The notes: generated from the letters alone by a model not told the origin. Shown: positions 1 through 14,640, counted from the stretch's first letter. The stretch: 64,000 nt of DNA from Euonymus europaeus (GCA_963580455.1 OY756972.1:12973001-13037000), one strand, 5' to 3'. Program-made: numbers and translations.

Positions 1-599
1 TCAACACTCTCTATGGAGGAGCTTTTAACGGTTTTGTCCATTTGTCATAGAAAGTTGGTGTTTTTGCATTGAAATAATCTGGGAAGGTTATACTCATAAA
101 ATTTGACATATAAGAACAATAAAAAATCTATCCCGAGCAACTTTGATAGTCCGAATTTGCTCATCTCTCTCTATGGAGGAGCTTTTAACGGTTTTCTCCA
201 TTTGTCATAGAAAGTTGGTGTTTTGGCATCGAAATAATCTATGAAGCTTATACACATAAAATTTGACATATAAGAACAATAAAAATTGCACACCGAGCAA
301 CTTTGATGATCCGAAATTGCTCAACTCTCTCTATGGAGGAGCTTTTAACGGTTTTGTCCATTTGTCATAGAAAGTTGGTGTTTTCGCATCGAAATAATCT
401 ATGAAGCTTATACTCATAAAATTTGACATACAAGAACAATAAAAAGTGTACACCGAGCAACTTTGATGGTCCGAAGTTGCTCAACACTCTCTAGGGAGGA
501 GCTTTTAACAGTTTTGTCCATTTGTCATAGAAAGTTGGTGTTTTGGCGTTGAAATAATCTAGGAAACTTATACTCGTAAAATTTGACATACAAGAACAA

Positions 600-3400
600 T
601 AAAAATTGTACACCGAGCAACTTTGATGGTCCGAAGTTGCTCAACACTCTCTATGGAGGAGCTTTTAACGGTTTTGTCCATTTGTCATAGAAAGTTGGTG
701 TTTTGGCATCAAAATAATCTAGGAAACTTATACTCGTAAAATTTGACATAAATGAACAGTAAAAAGTCTTTTCCGAGCGACTTTGATAGTCCGAAGTTGC
801 TTAACTCTCTCTATGGAGGAGCTTTTAACGGTTTTGTCCATTTGTCATAGAAAGTTGGTGTTTTCGCATCGAAATAATCTATGAAGCTTATACTCATAAA
901 ATTTGACATACAAGAACAATAAAAAGTGTACACCGAGCAACTTTGATGGTCCGAAGTTGCTCAACACTCTCTATGGAGGAGCTTTTAACAGTTTTGTCCA
1001 TTTGTCATAGAAAGTTGGTGTTTTGGCATTGAAATAATCTAGGAAGGTTATACTCATAAAATTTGACATATAAGAACAATAAAAAATCTATCCCGAGCAA
1101 CTTTGATAGTCCGAATTTGCTCATCTCTCTCTATGGAGGAGCTTTTAACGGTTTTCTCCATTTGTCATAGAAAGTTGGTGTTTTGGCATCGAAATAATCC
1201 AGGAAGGTTATACACATAAAATTTGACACATAAGAACTATAAAAATTGTACACCGAGCAACTATGAGGGTCCGAAGTTGCTCAACTCTCTCTATGGAGGA
1301 GCTTTTAACGATTTTGTCAATTTGTCATAGAAAGTTGGTGTTTTGTCATCGAAATAATATAGGAAGCTTATACTCATAAAATATGACATATAAGAACAAT
1401 AAAAATTGTACACCGAACAACTTTGATGGTCCGAAGTTGATCAGTTCTCTCTATGGAGGAGCTTTTAACGGTTTTGTACATTTGTCATAGAAAGTTGGTG
1501 TTTTTGCATCGAAATAATCCAGGAAGGTTATACACATAAAATTTGACACATAAGAACTATAAAAATTGTACACCGAGCAACTATGAAGGTCCGAAGTTGC
1601 TCAACTCTCTCTATGGAGGAGCTTTTAACGGTTTTGTCAATTTATCATAGAAAGTTGGTGTTTCGTCATCGAAATAATCTAGGAAGCTTATACACATAAA
1701 ATTTGACACATAAGAACTATAAAAATTGTACACCGAGCAACTATGAAGGTCCGAAGTCGCTCAACTCTCTCTATGGTGGAGCTTTTAACGGTTTTGTCCA
1801 TTAGTCATAGAAAGTTGGTGTTTTGGCATCGAAATAATCTAGGAAGCTTATACTCATAAATTTGACTTATAAGAACAATAAAGAGTGTACACCGGGAAAC
1901 TTCGATGGTCTGAAGTTGCTCAACTCTCTCTGTGGAGGAGCTTTTAACGTTTTTGTCCATTAGTCATAGAAAGTTGGTGTTTTGGCATCCAAAAAATCTA
2001 GGAAACTTATACTCGTAAAATTTGACATAGAAGAACAATAAAAAGTCTATCACGAGCGACTTTGATAGTCCGAAGTTGCTCAACTCTCTCTATGTAGGAG
2101 CTTTTACCGATTTTCTCCATTTATCATTGAAAGTTGGTGTTTTGGCATCGAAATAATCTATGAAGCTTAAACTCGTAAAATTTGACATATAAGAAGAATA
2201 AAAATTATACACCGAGCAACTTTGATGGTCTGAAGTTGCTCTACTCTCTCTATGGTGGAGCTTTTATCGGTTTTGTCCATTAGTCATAGAAAGTTGGTTT
2301 TTTGGCATCGAAATAATCTAGGAAGCTTATACTCATAAATTTGACTTATAAGAACAATAAAAAGTGTACACCGGGAAACTTCGATGGTCCGAAGTTGCTC
2401 AATTCTCTCTGTGGAGGAGCTTTTAACGTTTTTGTCCATTAGTCATAGAAAGTTGGTATTTTGGCATCGAAATAATCTAGGAAGGTTATATTCATAAAAT
2501 TTGACATATAAGAACAATAAAAATTCTATCCCGAGCGACTTTGATAGTCCGAAGTTGCTCAACTCTCTCTATGGAGGAGCTTTTAAAGGTTTTCTCGATT
2601 TGTCATAGAAATTTGGTGTTTTGGCATCGAAATAATCCAATAAGCTTGTACTCATAAAATTTGACATATAAGAACAATAAAAATTGTACACCGAGCAACT
2701 TTGATGATCCGAAGTTGCTCAACTCTCTCTATGGAGGTGCTTTTAACGGTTTCGTCCATTTGTCATAGAAAGTTGGTGTTTTGGCATCGAAATAATCTAC
2801 GAAGCTTATACTCATAAAATTTGAAATATAAGAACAATAAAAAGTATACACCGAGCAACTATGATGGTCCGAAGTTGCTCAACACTCTCTATGGAGGAGC
2901 TTTTAACGGTTTTGTCCATTTGTCATAGAAAGTTGATGTTTTGGCATCGAAATAATCTAGGAAGGTTATACTCATAAAATTTGACATATAAGAACAATAA
3001 AAAACCTATCCCGTGCGACTTTGATAGTCCGAAGTTGCTCATCTCTCTCTATGGAGGAGCTTCTAACGGTTTTCTCCATTTGTCATAGAAAGTTGGCGTT
3101 TTGGCATCGAAATAATCTAGGAAGCTTATACACATAAAATTTGACATATAAGAACTATAAAAATTGTACACCGAGCAACTTTGATGATCCGAAGTTGCTC
3201 AACTCTCTCTATTGAGGAGCTTTTAACGGTTTTGTCCATTTTTCATTTAAAGTTGGTGTTTTGGCATCGAAATAATCTAGGAAGCTTATACTCATAAAAT
3301 TTGACATATAAGAACAATAAAATTTGCACACCGAGCAACTTTGATGATCCGAACCTGCTCAACTCTCTCTATGGAGGAGCTTTTAACGGTTTTGTCCATT
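600..3400. repeat. Mixed-monomer block, copy 1 of a dispersed block family
   Basis: This stretch includes unusual monomers: two 159 bp units with cataaatttgacttataag (near 1860 and 2340), aggtgcttttaacggtttcg, caataaaaaacctatcccgtgcg (cctatc element from 3001) and catttaaagttgg (near 3244). The same series in the same order is found at about 20.9-23.2 kb. The offset there is 20,312 bp for the first part and 19,833 bp for the second, so the later copy lacks three monomers (479 bp). Parts recur near 36.4-37.5 and 40.5-42.0 kb. Within the block, a monomer with ttttcgcatcg (near 381) recurs 480 bp later (near 861). Confidence 0.75.
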
Positions 3401-5280
3401 TGTCATAGAAAGTTCGTGTTTTGGCATTGAAATAATCTAGGAAGGTTATACTCATAAAATTTGACATATAAGAACAATAAAAAATCTATCCCGTGCGACT
3501 TTGATAGTCCGAAGTTGCTCATCTCTCTCTATGAAGGTGCTTTTAACGGTTTTGTCCATTTGTCATAGAGAGTTGGTACTTTGGCATCGAAATAATCGAG
3601 GAAGGTTATACACATAAAATTTGACACATAAGAACTATAAAAATTGTACACCGAGCAACTATAAGGGTCCGAAGTTGCTCAACTCTCTCTATGGAGGAGC
3701 TTTTAACGGTTTTGTCAATTTGTCATAGAAAGTTGGTGTTTTGTCATCGAAATAATCTAGGAAGCTTATACTCATAAAATATGACATATAAGAACAATAA
3801 AACTTGTACACCGAACAACTTTGATGGTCCGAAGTTGATCAATTCTCTCTATGGAGGAGCTTTTAACGGTTTTGTCCATTTGTCATGGAAAGTTGGTGTT
3901 TTTGCGTCGAAATAATCTAGGAAGGTTATACTCATAAAATTTGACATATAAGAACAATAAAAAGTCTATCCCGAGCGACATTGATAGTCCGAAGTTGCTC
4001 AACTCTCTCTATGTAGGAGCTTTTAACGGTTTTGTCCATTTGTCATAGAAAGTTGGTGTTTTGGCATCGAAATAATCTAGGAAGCTTATACTCATAAAAT
4101 TTGACATATAAGAACAATAAAAATTGCACACCGAGCAACTTTGATGATCCGAACCTGCTCAACTCTCTCCATGGAGGAGCTTTTAACGGTTTTGTTCATT
4201 TGTCGTAGAAAGTTGGTGTTTTGGCATCAAAATAATCTAGGAAACTTATACTCGTAAAATTTGATATAAAAGAACAGTAAAAAGTCTATCCCGAGCGACT
4301 TTGATAGTCCGAAGTTGCTCAACTCTCTCTATGTAGGAGCTTTTAACGGTTTTGTCCATTTGTCATAGAAAGTTCGTGTTTTGGCATTGAAATAATCTAG
4401 GAAGGTTATACTCATAAAATTTGACATATAAGAACAATAAAAAATCTATCCCGTGCGACTTTGATAGTCCGAAGTTGCTCATCTCTCTCTATGAAGGTGC
4501 TTTTAACGGTTTTGTCCATTTGTCATAGAAATTTGGTACTTTGGCATCGAAATAATCGAGGAAGGTTATACACATAAAATTTGACACATAAGAACTATAA
4601 AAATTGTACACCGAGCAACTATAAGGGTCCGAAGTTGCTCAACTCTCTCTATGGAGGAGCTTTTAACGGTTTTGTCAATTTGTCATAGAAAGTTGGTGTT
4701 TTGTCATCGAAATAATCTAGGAAGCTTATACTCATAAAATATGACATATAAGAACAATAAAACTTGTACACCGAACAACTTTGATGGTCCGAAGTTGATC
4801 AATTCTCTCTATGGAGGAGCTTTTAACGGTTTTGTCCATTTGTCATGGAAAGTTGGTGTGTTTGCGTCGAAATAATCTAGGAAGGTTATACTCATAAAAT
4901 TTGACATATAAGAACAATAAAAAGTCTATCCCGAGCGACATTGATAGTCCGAAGTTGCTCAACTCTCTCTATGTAGGAGCTTTTAACAGTTTTGTCCATT
5001 TGTCATAGAAAGTTGGTGTTTTGGCATCGAAATAATCTAGGAAGCTTATACACATAAAATTTGACATATAAGAACAATAAAAATTGCACACCGAGCAACT
5101 TTGATGATCCGAAATTGCTCAACTCTCTCTATGGAGGAGCTTTTAACGGTTTTGTCTATTTGTCATAGAAATTTGGTGTTTTGGCATCAAAATAATCTAG
5201 GAAACTTATACTCGTAAAATTTGACATATAAGAACTATAAAAAGTCTATCCCGAGCGACATTGATAGTCCGAAGTTGCTC
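3361..5280. repeat. Two tandem copies of a 960 bp six-monomer unit
   Basis: Several rare variants recur exactly 960 bp apart: agttcgtgttttggcattg (near 3411 and 4371), aataatcgaggaagg (near 3591 and 4551), aacttgtacaccgaac (near 3801 and 4761) and gttgatcaattctctct (near 3835 and 4795). The copies differ at a few bases, for example gttggtgttttt against gttggtgtgttt near 3891/4851. The length is exactly six monomers, as expected from recent unequal exchange. Confidence 0.85.
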
Positions 5281-5830
5281 AACTCTCTCTATGTAGGAGC
5301 TTTTAACGGTTTTGTCCATTTGTCATAGAAAGTTGGTGTTTTGGCATCGAAATAATCTAGGAAGCTTATACTCATAAAATTTGACATATAAGAACAATAA
5401 AAATTGCACACCGAGCAACTTTGATGATCCGAAATTGCTCAACTCTCTCTATGGAGGAGCTTTTAACGGTTTTGTCCATTTGTCATAGAAAGTTGGTGTT
5501 TTGGCATCAAAATAATCTAGGAAACTTATACTCGTAAAATTTGACATAAAAGAACAGTAAAAAGTCTTTTCCGAGCGACTTTGATAGTCCGAAGTTGCTC
5601 AACTCTCTCTATGGAGTAGCTTTTAACGGTTTTGTCCATTTGTCCTAGAAAGTTGGTTTTTTGGCATCGAAATAATCTATGAAGCTTATACTCATAAAAT
5701 TTGACATACAAGAACAATAAAAATTGTACACCGAGCAACTTTGATGGTCCGAAGTTGCTCAACACTCTCTATGGAGGAGCTTTTAACGGTTTTGTCCATT
5801 TGTCATAGAAAGTTGGTGTTTTGGCATCGA
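4580..5830. repeat. Eight-monomer segment duplicated 4,478 bp downstream
   Basis: From about 4580 to 5830 the sequence is nearly identical to about 9060-10308, at a constant offset of 4,478 bp (28 monomers less 2 bp). Diagnostic shared variants are gttggtgtgtttgcgtcg (near 4851 and 9329) and tttgtcctagaaagttggtttttt (near 5640 and 10118). The left edge lies just before gacacataagaactat, where the downstream copy switches from aacttatactcct. The right edge lies where gcatcgaaataatccagg is replaced by gcatcaaaataatctaggt. Confidence 0.8.
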
Positions 5831-8800
5831 AATAATCCAGGAAGGTTATACACATAAAATTTGACACATAAGAACTATAAAAATTGTACACCGAGCAACT
5901 ATGAGGGTCCGAAGTTGCTCAACTCTCTCTATGGAGGAGCTTTTAACGATTTTGTCAATTTGTCATAGAAAGTTGTGTTTTGTCATCGAAATAATCTAGG
6001 AAGCTTATACTCATAAAATATGACATATAAGAACAATAAAAATTGTACACCGAACAACTTTGATGGTCCGAAGTTGATCAGTTCTCTCTATGGAGGAGCT
6101 TTTAACAGTTTTGTACATTTGTCATGGAAAGTTGGTGTTTTTGCGTCGAAATAATCGAGGAAGGTTATACTCATAAAATTTGACATATAAGAACAATAAA
6201 AAGTCTATCCCGAGCGACTTTGATAGTCCGAAGTTGCTCAACTCTCTCTATGTAGGAGCTTTTAACGGTTTTGTCCATTTGTCATAGAAAGTTGGTGTTT
6301 TGGCATCGAAATAATCTAGGAAGCTTATACTCATAAAATTTGACATATAAGAACAATAAAAATTGCACACCGAGCAACATTGATGATCCGAAATTGCTCA
6401 ACTCTCTCTATTGAGGAGCTTTTAACGGTTTTGTCCATTTGTCATAGAAAGTTGGTGTTTTGGCATCAAAATAATCTAGGAAACTTATACTCGTAAAATT
6501 TGACATAAAAGAACAGTAAAAAGTCTTTTCCGAGCGACTTTGATAGTCCGAAGTTGCTCAACTCTCTCTATGGAGGAGCTTTTAACGGTTTTGTCCATTT
6601 GTCATAGAAAGTTTGTGTTTTGGCATCGAAATAATCTATGAAGCTTATACACATAAAATTTGACATATAAGAACAATAAAAATTGCACACCGAGCAACTT
6701 TGATGATCCGAAATTGCTCAACTCTCTCTGTGGAGGAGCTTTTAACGGTTTTGTCCATTTGTCATAGAAAGTTGGTGTTTTGGCATCAAAATAATCTAGG
6801 AAACTTATACTCGTAAAATTTGACATAAAAGAACAGTAAAAAGTCTTTTCCGAGCGACTTTGATAGTCCGAAGTTCCTCAACTCTCTGTATGGAGTAGCT
6901 TTTAACGGTTTTGTCCATTTGTCATAGAAAGTTGGTTTTTTGGCATCGAAATAATCTATGAAGCTTATACACATAAAATTTGACATATAAGAACAATAAA
7001 AAGTGTACACCGAGCAACTTTGATGGTCCGAAGTTGCTCAACACTCTCTATGGAGGAGCTTTTAACGGTTTTGTCCATTTGTCATAGAAAGTTGGTGTTT
7101 TTGCATTGAAATAATCTAGGAAGGTTATACTCATAAAATTTGACATATAAGAACAATAAAAAATCTATCCCGAGCAACTTTGATAGTCCGAATTTGCTCA
7201 TCTCTCTCTATGGAGGAGCTTTTAACGGTTTTGTCCATTTGTCATAGAAAGTTGGTGTTTTGGCATCAAAATAATCTAGGAAACTTATAGTCGTAAAATT
7301 TGACATAAAAGAATAGTAAAAAGTCTTTTCCGAGCGACTTTGATAGTCCGAAGTTGCCCAACTCTCTCTATGGAGTAGCTTTTAACGGTTTTGTCCATTT
7401 GTCATAGAAAGTTGGTTTTTTGGCATCGAAATAATCTATGAAGCTTATACTCATAAAATTTGACATACAAGAACAATAAAAATTGTACACCGAGCAACTT
7501 TGATGGTCCGAAGTTGCTCAACACTCTCTATGGAGGAGCTTTTAACGGTTTTGTCCATTTGTCATAGAAAGTTGGTGTTTTGGAATCAAAATAATCTTGG
7601 TAACTTATACTCGTAAAATTTGATATAAATGAACAGTAAAAAGTCTTTTCCGAGCGACTTTGATAGTCCGAAGTTGCTCAACTCTCTCTATGGAGGAGCT
7701 TTTAACGGTTTTGTCCATTTGTCATAGAAAGTTGGTGTTTTCGCATCGAAATAATCTATGAAGCTTATACTCATAAAATTTGACATACAAGAACAATAAA
7801 AAGTGTACACCGAGCAACTTTGATGGTCCGAAGTTGCTCAACACTCTCTATGGAGGAGCTTTTAACAGTTTTGTCCATTTGTCATAGAAAGTTGGTGTTT
7901 TGGCATTGAAATAATCTAGGAAGGTTATACTCATAAAATTTGACATATAAGAACAATAAAAAATCTATCCCGAGCAACTTTGATAGTCCGAATTTGCTCA
8001 TCTCTCTCTATGGAGGAGCTTTTAACGGTTTTCTCTATTTGTCATAGAAAGTTGGTGTTTTGGCATCGAAATAATCCAGGAAGGTGATACACATAAAATT
8101 TGACACATAAGAACTATAAAAATTGTACACCGAGCAACTATGAGGGTCCGAAGTTGCTCAACTCTCTCTATGGAGGAGCTTTTAACGATTTTGTCAATTT
8201 GTCATAGAAAGTTGTGTTTTGTCATCGAAATAATCTAGGAAGCTTATACTCATAAAATATGACATATAAGAACAATAAAAATTGTACACCGAACAACTTT
8301 GATGGTCCGAAGTTGATCAGTTCTCTCTATGGAGGAGCTTTTAACAGTTTTGTACATTTGTCATGGAAAGTTGGTGTTTTTGCGTCGAAATAATCTAGGA
8401 AGGTTATACTCATAAAATTTGACATATAAGAACAATAAAAAGTCTATCCCGAGCGACTTTGATAGTCCGAAGTTGCTCAACTCTCTCTATGTAGGAGCTT
8501 TTAACGGTTTTGTCCATTTGTCATAGAAAGTTGGTGTTTTGGCATCGAAATAATCTAGGAAGCTTATACTCATAAAATTTGACATATAAGAACAATAAAA
8601 ATTGCACACCGAGCAACATTGATGATCCGAAATTGCTCAACTCTCTCTATTGAGGAACTTTTAACGGTTTTGTCCGTTTGTCATAGAAAGTTGGTGTTTT
8701 GGCATCAAAATAATCCAGGAAACTTATACTCGTAAAATTTGACATAAAAGAACAGTAAAAAGTCTTTTCCGAGCGACTTTGATAGTCCGAAGTTGCTCAA

Positions 8801-11800
8801 CTCTCTCTATGGAGGAGCTTTTAAGGGTTTTGTCCATTTGTCATAGAAAGTTGGTGTTTTGGCATCGAAATAATCTATGAAGCTTATACACATAAAATTT
8901 GACATATAAGAACAATAAAAATTGCACACCGAGCAACTTTGATGATCCGAAATTGCTCAACTCTCTCTATGGAGGAGCTTTTAACGGTTTTGTCCATTTG
9001 TCATAGAAATTTGGTGTTTTGGCATCAAAATAATCTAGGAAACTTATACTCCTAAAATTTGACACATAAGAACTATAAAAATTGTACACCGAGCAACTAT
9101 AAGGGTCCGAAGTTGCTCAACTCTCTCTATGGAGGAGCTTTTAACGGTTTTGTCAATTTGTCATAGAAAGTTGGTGTTTTGTCATCGAAATAATCTAGGA
9201 AGCTTATACTCATAAAATATGACATATAAGAACAATAAAACTTGTACACCGAACAACTTTGATGGTCCGAAGTTGATCAATTCTCTCTATGGAGGAGCTT
9301 TTAACGGTTTTGTCCATTTGTCATGGAAAGTTGGTGTGTTTGCGTCGAAATAATCTAGGAAGGTTATACTCATAAAATTTGACATATAAGAACAATAAAA
9401 AGTCTATCCCGAGCGACATTGATAGTCCGAAGTTGCTCAACTCTCTCTATGTAGGAGCTTTTAACGGTTTTGTCCATTTGTCATAGAAAGTTGGTGTTTT
9501 GGCATCGAAATAATCTAGGAAGCTTATACACATAAAATTTGACATATAAGAACAATAAAAATTGCACACCGAGCAACTTTGATGATCCGAAATTGCTCAA
9601 CTCTCTCTATGGAGGAGCTTTTAACGGTTTTGTCTATTTGTCATAGAAATTTGGTGTTTTGGCATCAAAATAATCTAGGAAACTTATACTCGTAAAATTT
9701 GACATATAAGAACTATAAAAAGTCTATCCCGAGCGACATTGATAGTCCGAAGTTGCTCAACTCTCTCTATGTAGGAGCTTTTAACGGTTTTGTCCATTTG
9801 TCATAGAAAGTTGGTGTTTTGGCATCGAAATAATCTAGGAAGCTTATACTCATAAAATTTGACATATAAGAACAATAAAAATTGCACACCGAGCAACTTT
9901 GATGATCCGAAATTGCTCAACTCTCTCTATGGAGGAGCTTTTAACGGTTTTGTCCATTTGTCATAGAAAGTTGGTGTTTTGGCATCAAAATAATCTAGGA
10001 AACTTATACTCGTAAAATTTGACATAAAAGAACAGTAAAAAGTCTTTTCCGAGCGACTTTGATAGTCCGAAGTTGCTCAACTCTCTCTATGGAGTAGCTT
10101 TTAACGGTTTTGTCCATTTGTCCTAGAAAGTTGGTTTTTTGGCATCGAAATAATCTATGAAGCTTATACTCATAAAATTTGACATACAAGAACAATAAAA
10201 ATTGTACACCGAGCAACTTTGATGGTCCGAAGTTGCTCAACACTCTCTATGGAGGAGCTTTTAACGGTTTTGTCCATTTGTCATAGAAAGTTGGTGTTTT
10301 GGCATCAAAATAATCTAGGTAACTTATACTCGTAAAATTTAACATAAATGAACAGTAAAAAATCTTTTCCGAGCGACTTTGATAGTCCGAAGTTGCTCAA
10401 CTCTCTCTATGGAGGAGCTTTTAACGGTTTTGTCCATTTGTCATAGAAAGTTGGTGTTTTCGCATCGAAATAATCTATGAAGCTTATACTCATAAAATTT
10501 GACATACAAGAACAATAAAAAGTGTACACCGAGCAACTTTGATGGTCCGAAGTTGCTCCACACTCTCTATGGAGGAGCTTTTAACAGTTTTGTCCATTTG
10601 TCATAGAAAGTTGGTGTTTTGGCATTGAAATAATCTAGGAAGGTTATACTCATAAAATTTGACATATAAGAAAAATAAAAAATCTATCCCGAGCAACTTT
10701 GATAGTCCGAATTTGCTCATCTCTCTCTATGGAGGAGCTTTTAACGGTTTTCTCCATTTGTCATAGAAAGTTGGTGTTTTGGCATCGAAATAATCCAGGA
10801 AGGTTATACACATAAAATTTGACACATAAGAACTATAAAAATTGCACACCGAGCAACTATGAGGGTCCGAAGTTGCTCAACTCTCTCTATGGAGGAGCTT
10901 TTAACGATTTTGTCAATTTGTCATAGAAAGTTGTGTTTTGTCATCGAAATAATCTAGGAAGCTTATACTCATAAAATATGACATATAAGAACAATAAAAA
11001 TTGCACACCGAGCAACATTGATGATCCGAAATTGCTCAACTCTCTCTATTGAGGAGCTTTTAACGGTTTTGTCCATTTGTCATAGAAAGTTGGTGTTTTG
11101 GCATCAAAATAATCTAGGAAACTTATACTCGTAAAATTTGACATAAAAGAACAGTAAAAAGTCTTTTCCGATCGACTTTGATAGTCCGAAGTTGCTCAAC
11201 TCTCTCTATGGAGGAGCTTTTAAGGGTTTTGTCCATTTGTCATAGAAAGTTTGTGTTTTGGCATCGAAATAATCTATGAAGCTTATACACATAAAATTTG
11301 ACATATAAGAACAATAAAAATTGCACACCGAGCAACTTTGATGATCCGAAATTGCTCAACTCTCTCTATGGAGGAGCTTTTAACGGTTTTGTCCATTTGT
11401 CATAGAAAGTTGGTGTTTTGGCATCAAAATAATCTAGGAAACTTATACTCGTAAAATTTGACATAAAAGAACAGTAAAAAGTCTTTTCCGAGCGACTTTG
11501 ATAGTCCGAAGTTCCTCAACTCTCTGTATGGAGGAGCTTTTAACGGTTTTGTCCATTTGTCATAGAAAGTTGGTGTTTTGGCATCGAAATAATCTATGAA
11601 GCTTATACTCATAAAATTTGACATACAAGAACAATAAAAAGTGTACACCGAGCAACTTTGATGGTCCGAAGTTGCTCAACACTCTCTATGGAGGAGCTTT
11701 TAACGGTTTTGTCCATTTGTCATAGAAAGTTGGTGTTTTTGCATTGAAATAATCTAGGAAGGTTATACTCATAAAATTTGACATATAAGAACAATAAAAA

Positions 11801-14640
11801 ATCTATCCCGAGCAACTTTGATAGTCCGAATTTGCTCATCTCTCTCTATGGAGGAGCTTTTAACGGTTTTGTCCATTTGTCATAGAAAGTTGGTGTTTTG
11901 GCATCAAAATAATCTAGGAAACTTATACTCGTAAAATTTGACATAAAAGAACAGTAAAAAGTCTTTTCCGAGCGACTTTGATAGTCCGAAGTTGCCCAAC
12001 TCTCTCTATGGAGTAGCTTTTAACGGTTTTGTCCATTTGTCATAGAAAGTTGGTTTTTTGGCATCGAAATAATCTATGAAGCTTATACTCATAAAATTTG
12101 ACATACAAGAACAATAAAAATTGTACACCGAGCAACTTTGATGGTCCGAAGTTGCTCAACACTCTCTATGGAGGAGCTTTTAACGGTTTTGTCCATTTGT
12201 CATAGAAAGTTGGTGTTTTGGCATCAAAATAATCTAGGTAACTTATACTCGTAAAATTTGATATAAATGAACAGTAAAAAGTCTTTTCCGAGCGACTTTG
12301 ATAGTCCGAAGTTGCTCAACTCTCTCTATGGAGGAGCTTTTAACGGTTTTGTCCATTTGTCATAGAAAGTTGGTGTTTTCGCATCGAAATAATCTATGAA
12401 GCTTATACTCATAAAATTTGACATACAAGAACAATAAAAAGTGTACACCGAGCAACTTTGATGGTCCGAAGTTGCTCAACACTCTCTATGGAGGAGCTTT
12501 TAACAGTTTTGTCCATTTGTCATAGAAAGTTGGTGTTTTGGCATTGAAATAATCTAGGAAGGTTATACTCATAAAATTTGACATATAAGAACAATAAAAA
12601 ATCTATCCCGAGCAACTTTGATAGTCCGAATTTGCTCATCTCTCTCTATGGAGGAGCTTTTAACGGTTTTCTCTATTTGTCATAGAAAGTTGGTGTTTTG
12701 GCATCGAAATAATCCAGGAAGGTTATACACATAAAATTTGACACATAAGAACTATAAAAATTGTACACCGAGCAACTATGAAGGTCCGAAGTTGCTCAAC
12801 TCTCTCTATGGAGGAGCTTTTAACGATTTTGTCAATTTGTCATAGAAAGTTGTGTTTTGTCATCGAAATAATCTAGGAAGCTTATACTCATAAAATATGA
12901 CATATAAGAACAATAAAAATTGTACACCGAACAACTTTGATGGTCCGAAGTTGATCAGTTCTCTCTATGGAGGAGCTTTTAACAGTTTTGTACATTTGTC
13001 ATGGAAAGTTGGTGTTTTTGCGTCGAAATAATCTAGGAAGGTTATACTCATAAAATTTGACATATAAGAACAATAAAAAGTCTATCCCGAGCGACTTTGA
13101 TAGTCCGAAGTTGCTCAACTCTCTCTATGTAGGAGCTTTTAACGGTTTTGTCCATTTGTCATAGAAAGTTGGTGTTTTGGCATCGAAATAATCTAGGAAG
13201 CTTATACTCATAAAATTTGACATATAAGAACAATAAAAATTGCACACCGAGCAACATTGATGATCCGAAATTGCTCAACTCTCTCTATTGAGGAGCTTTT
13301 AACGGTTTTGTCCGTTTGTCATAGAAAGTTGGTGTTTTGGCATCAAAATAATCCAGGAAACTTATACTCGTAAAATTTGACATAAAAGAACAGTAAAAAG
13401 TCTTTTCCGAGCGACTTTGATAGTCCGAAGTTGCTCAACTCTCTCTATGGAGGAGCTTTTAAGGGTTTTGTCCATTTGTCATAGAAAGTTGGTGTTTTGG
13501 CATCGAAATAATCTATGAAGCTTATACACATAAAATTTGACATATAAGAACAATAAAAATTGCACACCGAGCAACTTTGATGATCCGAAATTGCTCAACT
13601 CTGTCTATGGAGGAGCTTTTAACGGTTTTGTCCATTTGTCATAGAAAGTTGGTGTTTTGGCATCAAAATAATCTAGGAAACTTATACTCGTAAAATTTGA
13701 CATAAAAGAACAGTAAAAAGTCTTTTCCGAGCGACTTTGATAGTCCGAAGTTCCTCAACTCTCTGTATGGAGGAGGTTTTAACGGTTTTGTCCATTTGTC
13801 ATAGAAAGTTGGTGTTTTGGCATCGAAATAATCTATGAAGCTTATACTCATGAAATTTGACATACAAGAACAATAAAAAGTGTACACCGAGCAACTTTGA
13901 TGGTCCGAAGTTGCTCAACACTCTCTATGGAGGAGCTTTTAACAGTTTTGTCCATTTGTCATAGAAAGTTGGTGTTTTGGCATTGAAATAATCTAGGAAA
14001 CTTATACTCGTAAAATTTGACATACAAGAACAATAAAAATTGTACACCGAGCAACTTTGATGGTCCGAAGTTGCTCAACACTCTCTATGGAGGAGCTTTT
14101 AACGGTTTTGTCCATTTGTCATAGAAAGTTGGTGTTTTGGCATCAAAATAATCTAGGAAACTTATACTCGTAAAATTTGACATAAATGAACAGTAAAAAG
14201 TCTTTTCCGAGCGACTTTGATAGTCCGAAGTTGCTCAACTCTCTCTATGGAGGAGCTTTTAACGGTTTTGTCCATTTGTCATAGAAAGTTGGTGTTTTCG
14301 CATCGAAATAATCTATGAAGCTTATACTCATAAAATTTGACATACAAGAACAATAAAAAGTGTACACCGAGCAACTTTGATGGTCCGAAGTTGCTCAACA
14401 CTCTCTATGGAGGAGCTTTTAACAGTTTTGTCCATTTGTCATAGAAAGTTGGTGTTTTGGCATTGAAATAATCTAGGAAGGTTATACTCATAAAATTTGA
14501 CATATAAGAACAATAAAAAATCTATCCCGAGCAACTTTGATAGTCCGAATTTGCTCATCTCTCTCTATGGAGGAGCTTTTAACGGTTTTCTCCATTTGTC
14601 ATAGAAAGTTGGTGTTTTGGCATCGAAATAATCCAGGAAG
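5831..14640. repeat. HOR family 1: 14-monomer period (2,239 bp) with 17- and 12-monomer variants
   Basis: A 159 bp monomer carrying agttgtgttttg (one G missing) marks successive units at 5971, 8210, 10929 and 12848. The spacings are 2,239, 2,719 and 1,919 bp: 14, 17 and 12 monomers, each less one base. A second marker, taacttatactcg, at 7601, 10320 and 12239 gives the same 2,719 and 1,919 bp. Marked features such as tttttgcattg recur at 7101 and 11739. Monomers between markers keep a recognisable order but are locally shuffled, so the unit length varies by whole monomers. Confidence 0.8.
9060..10308. repeat. Second copy of the 4.58-5.83 kb segment
   Basis: This is the downstream partner at a 4,478 bp offset, embedded in HOR family 1. 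It replaces what would otherwise be the second half of the unit starting at 8070, so this unit is a mosaic of two sources. Inside it, a monomer with ggaaacttatactcct (near 9043) is a unique junction variant at the left edge. Confidence 0.75.

Noticed and set aside
1861..1920. A separate satellite family for the 159 bp cataaatttgacttataag monomers
   Set aside because: Apart from the one-base loss and a few substitutions they match the same 160 bp consensus end to end, so they are a subtype.
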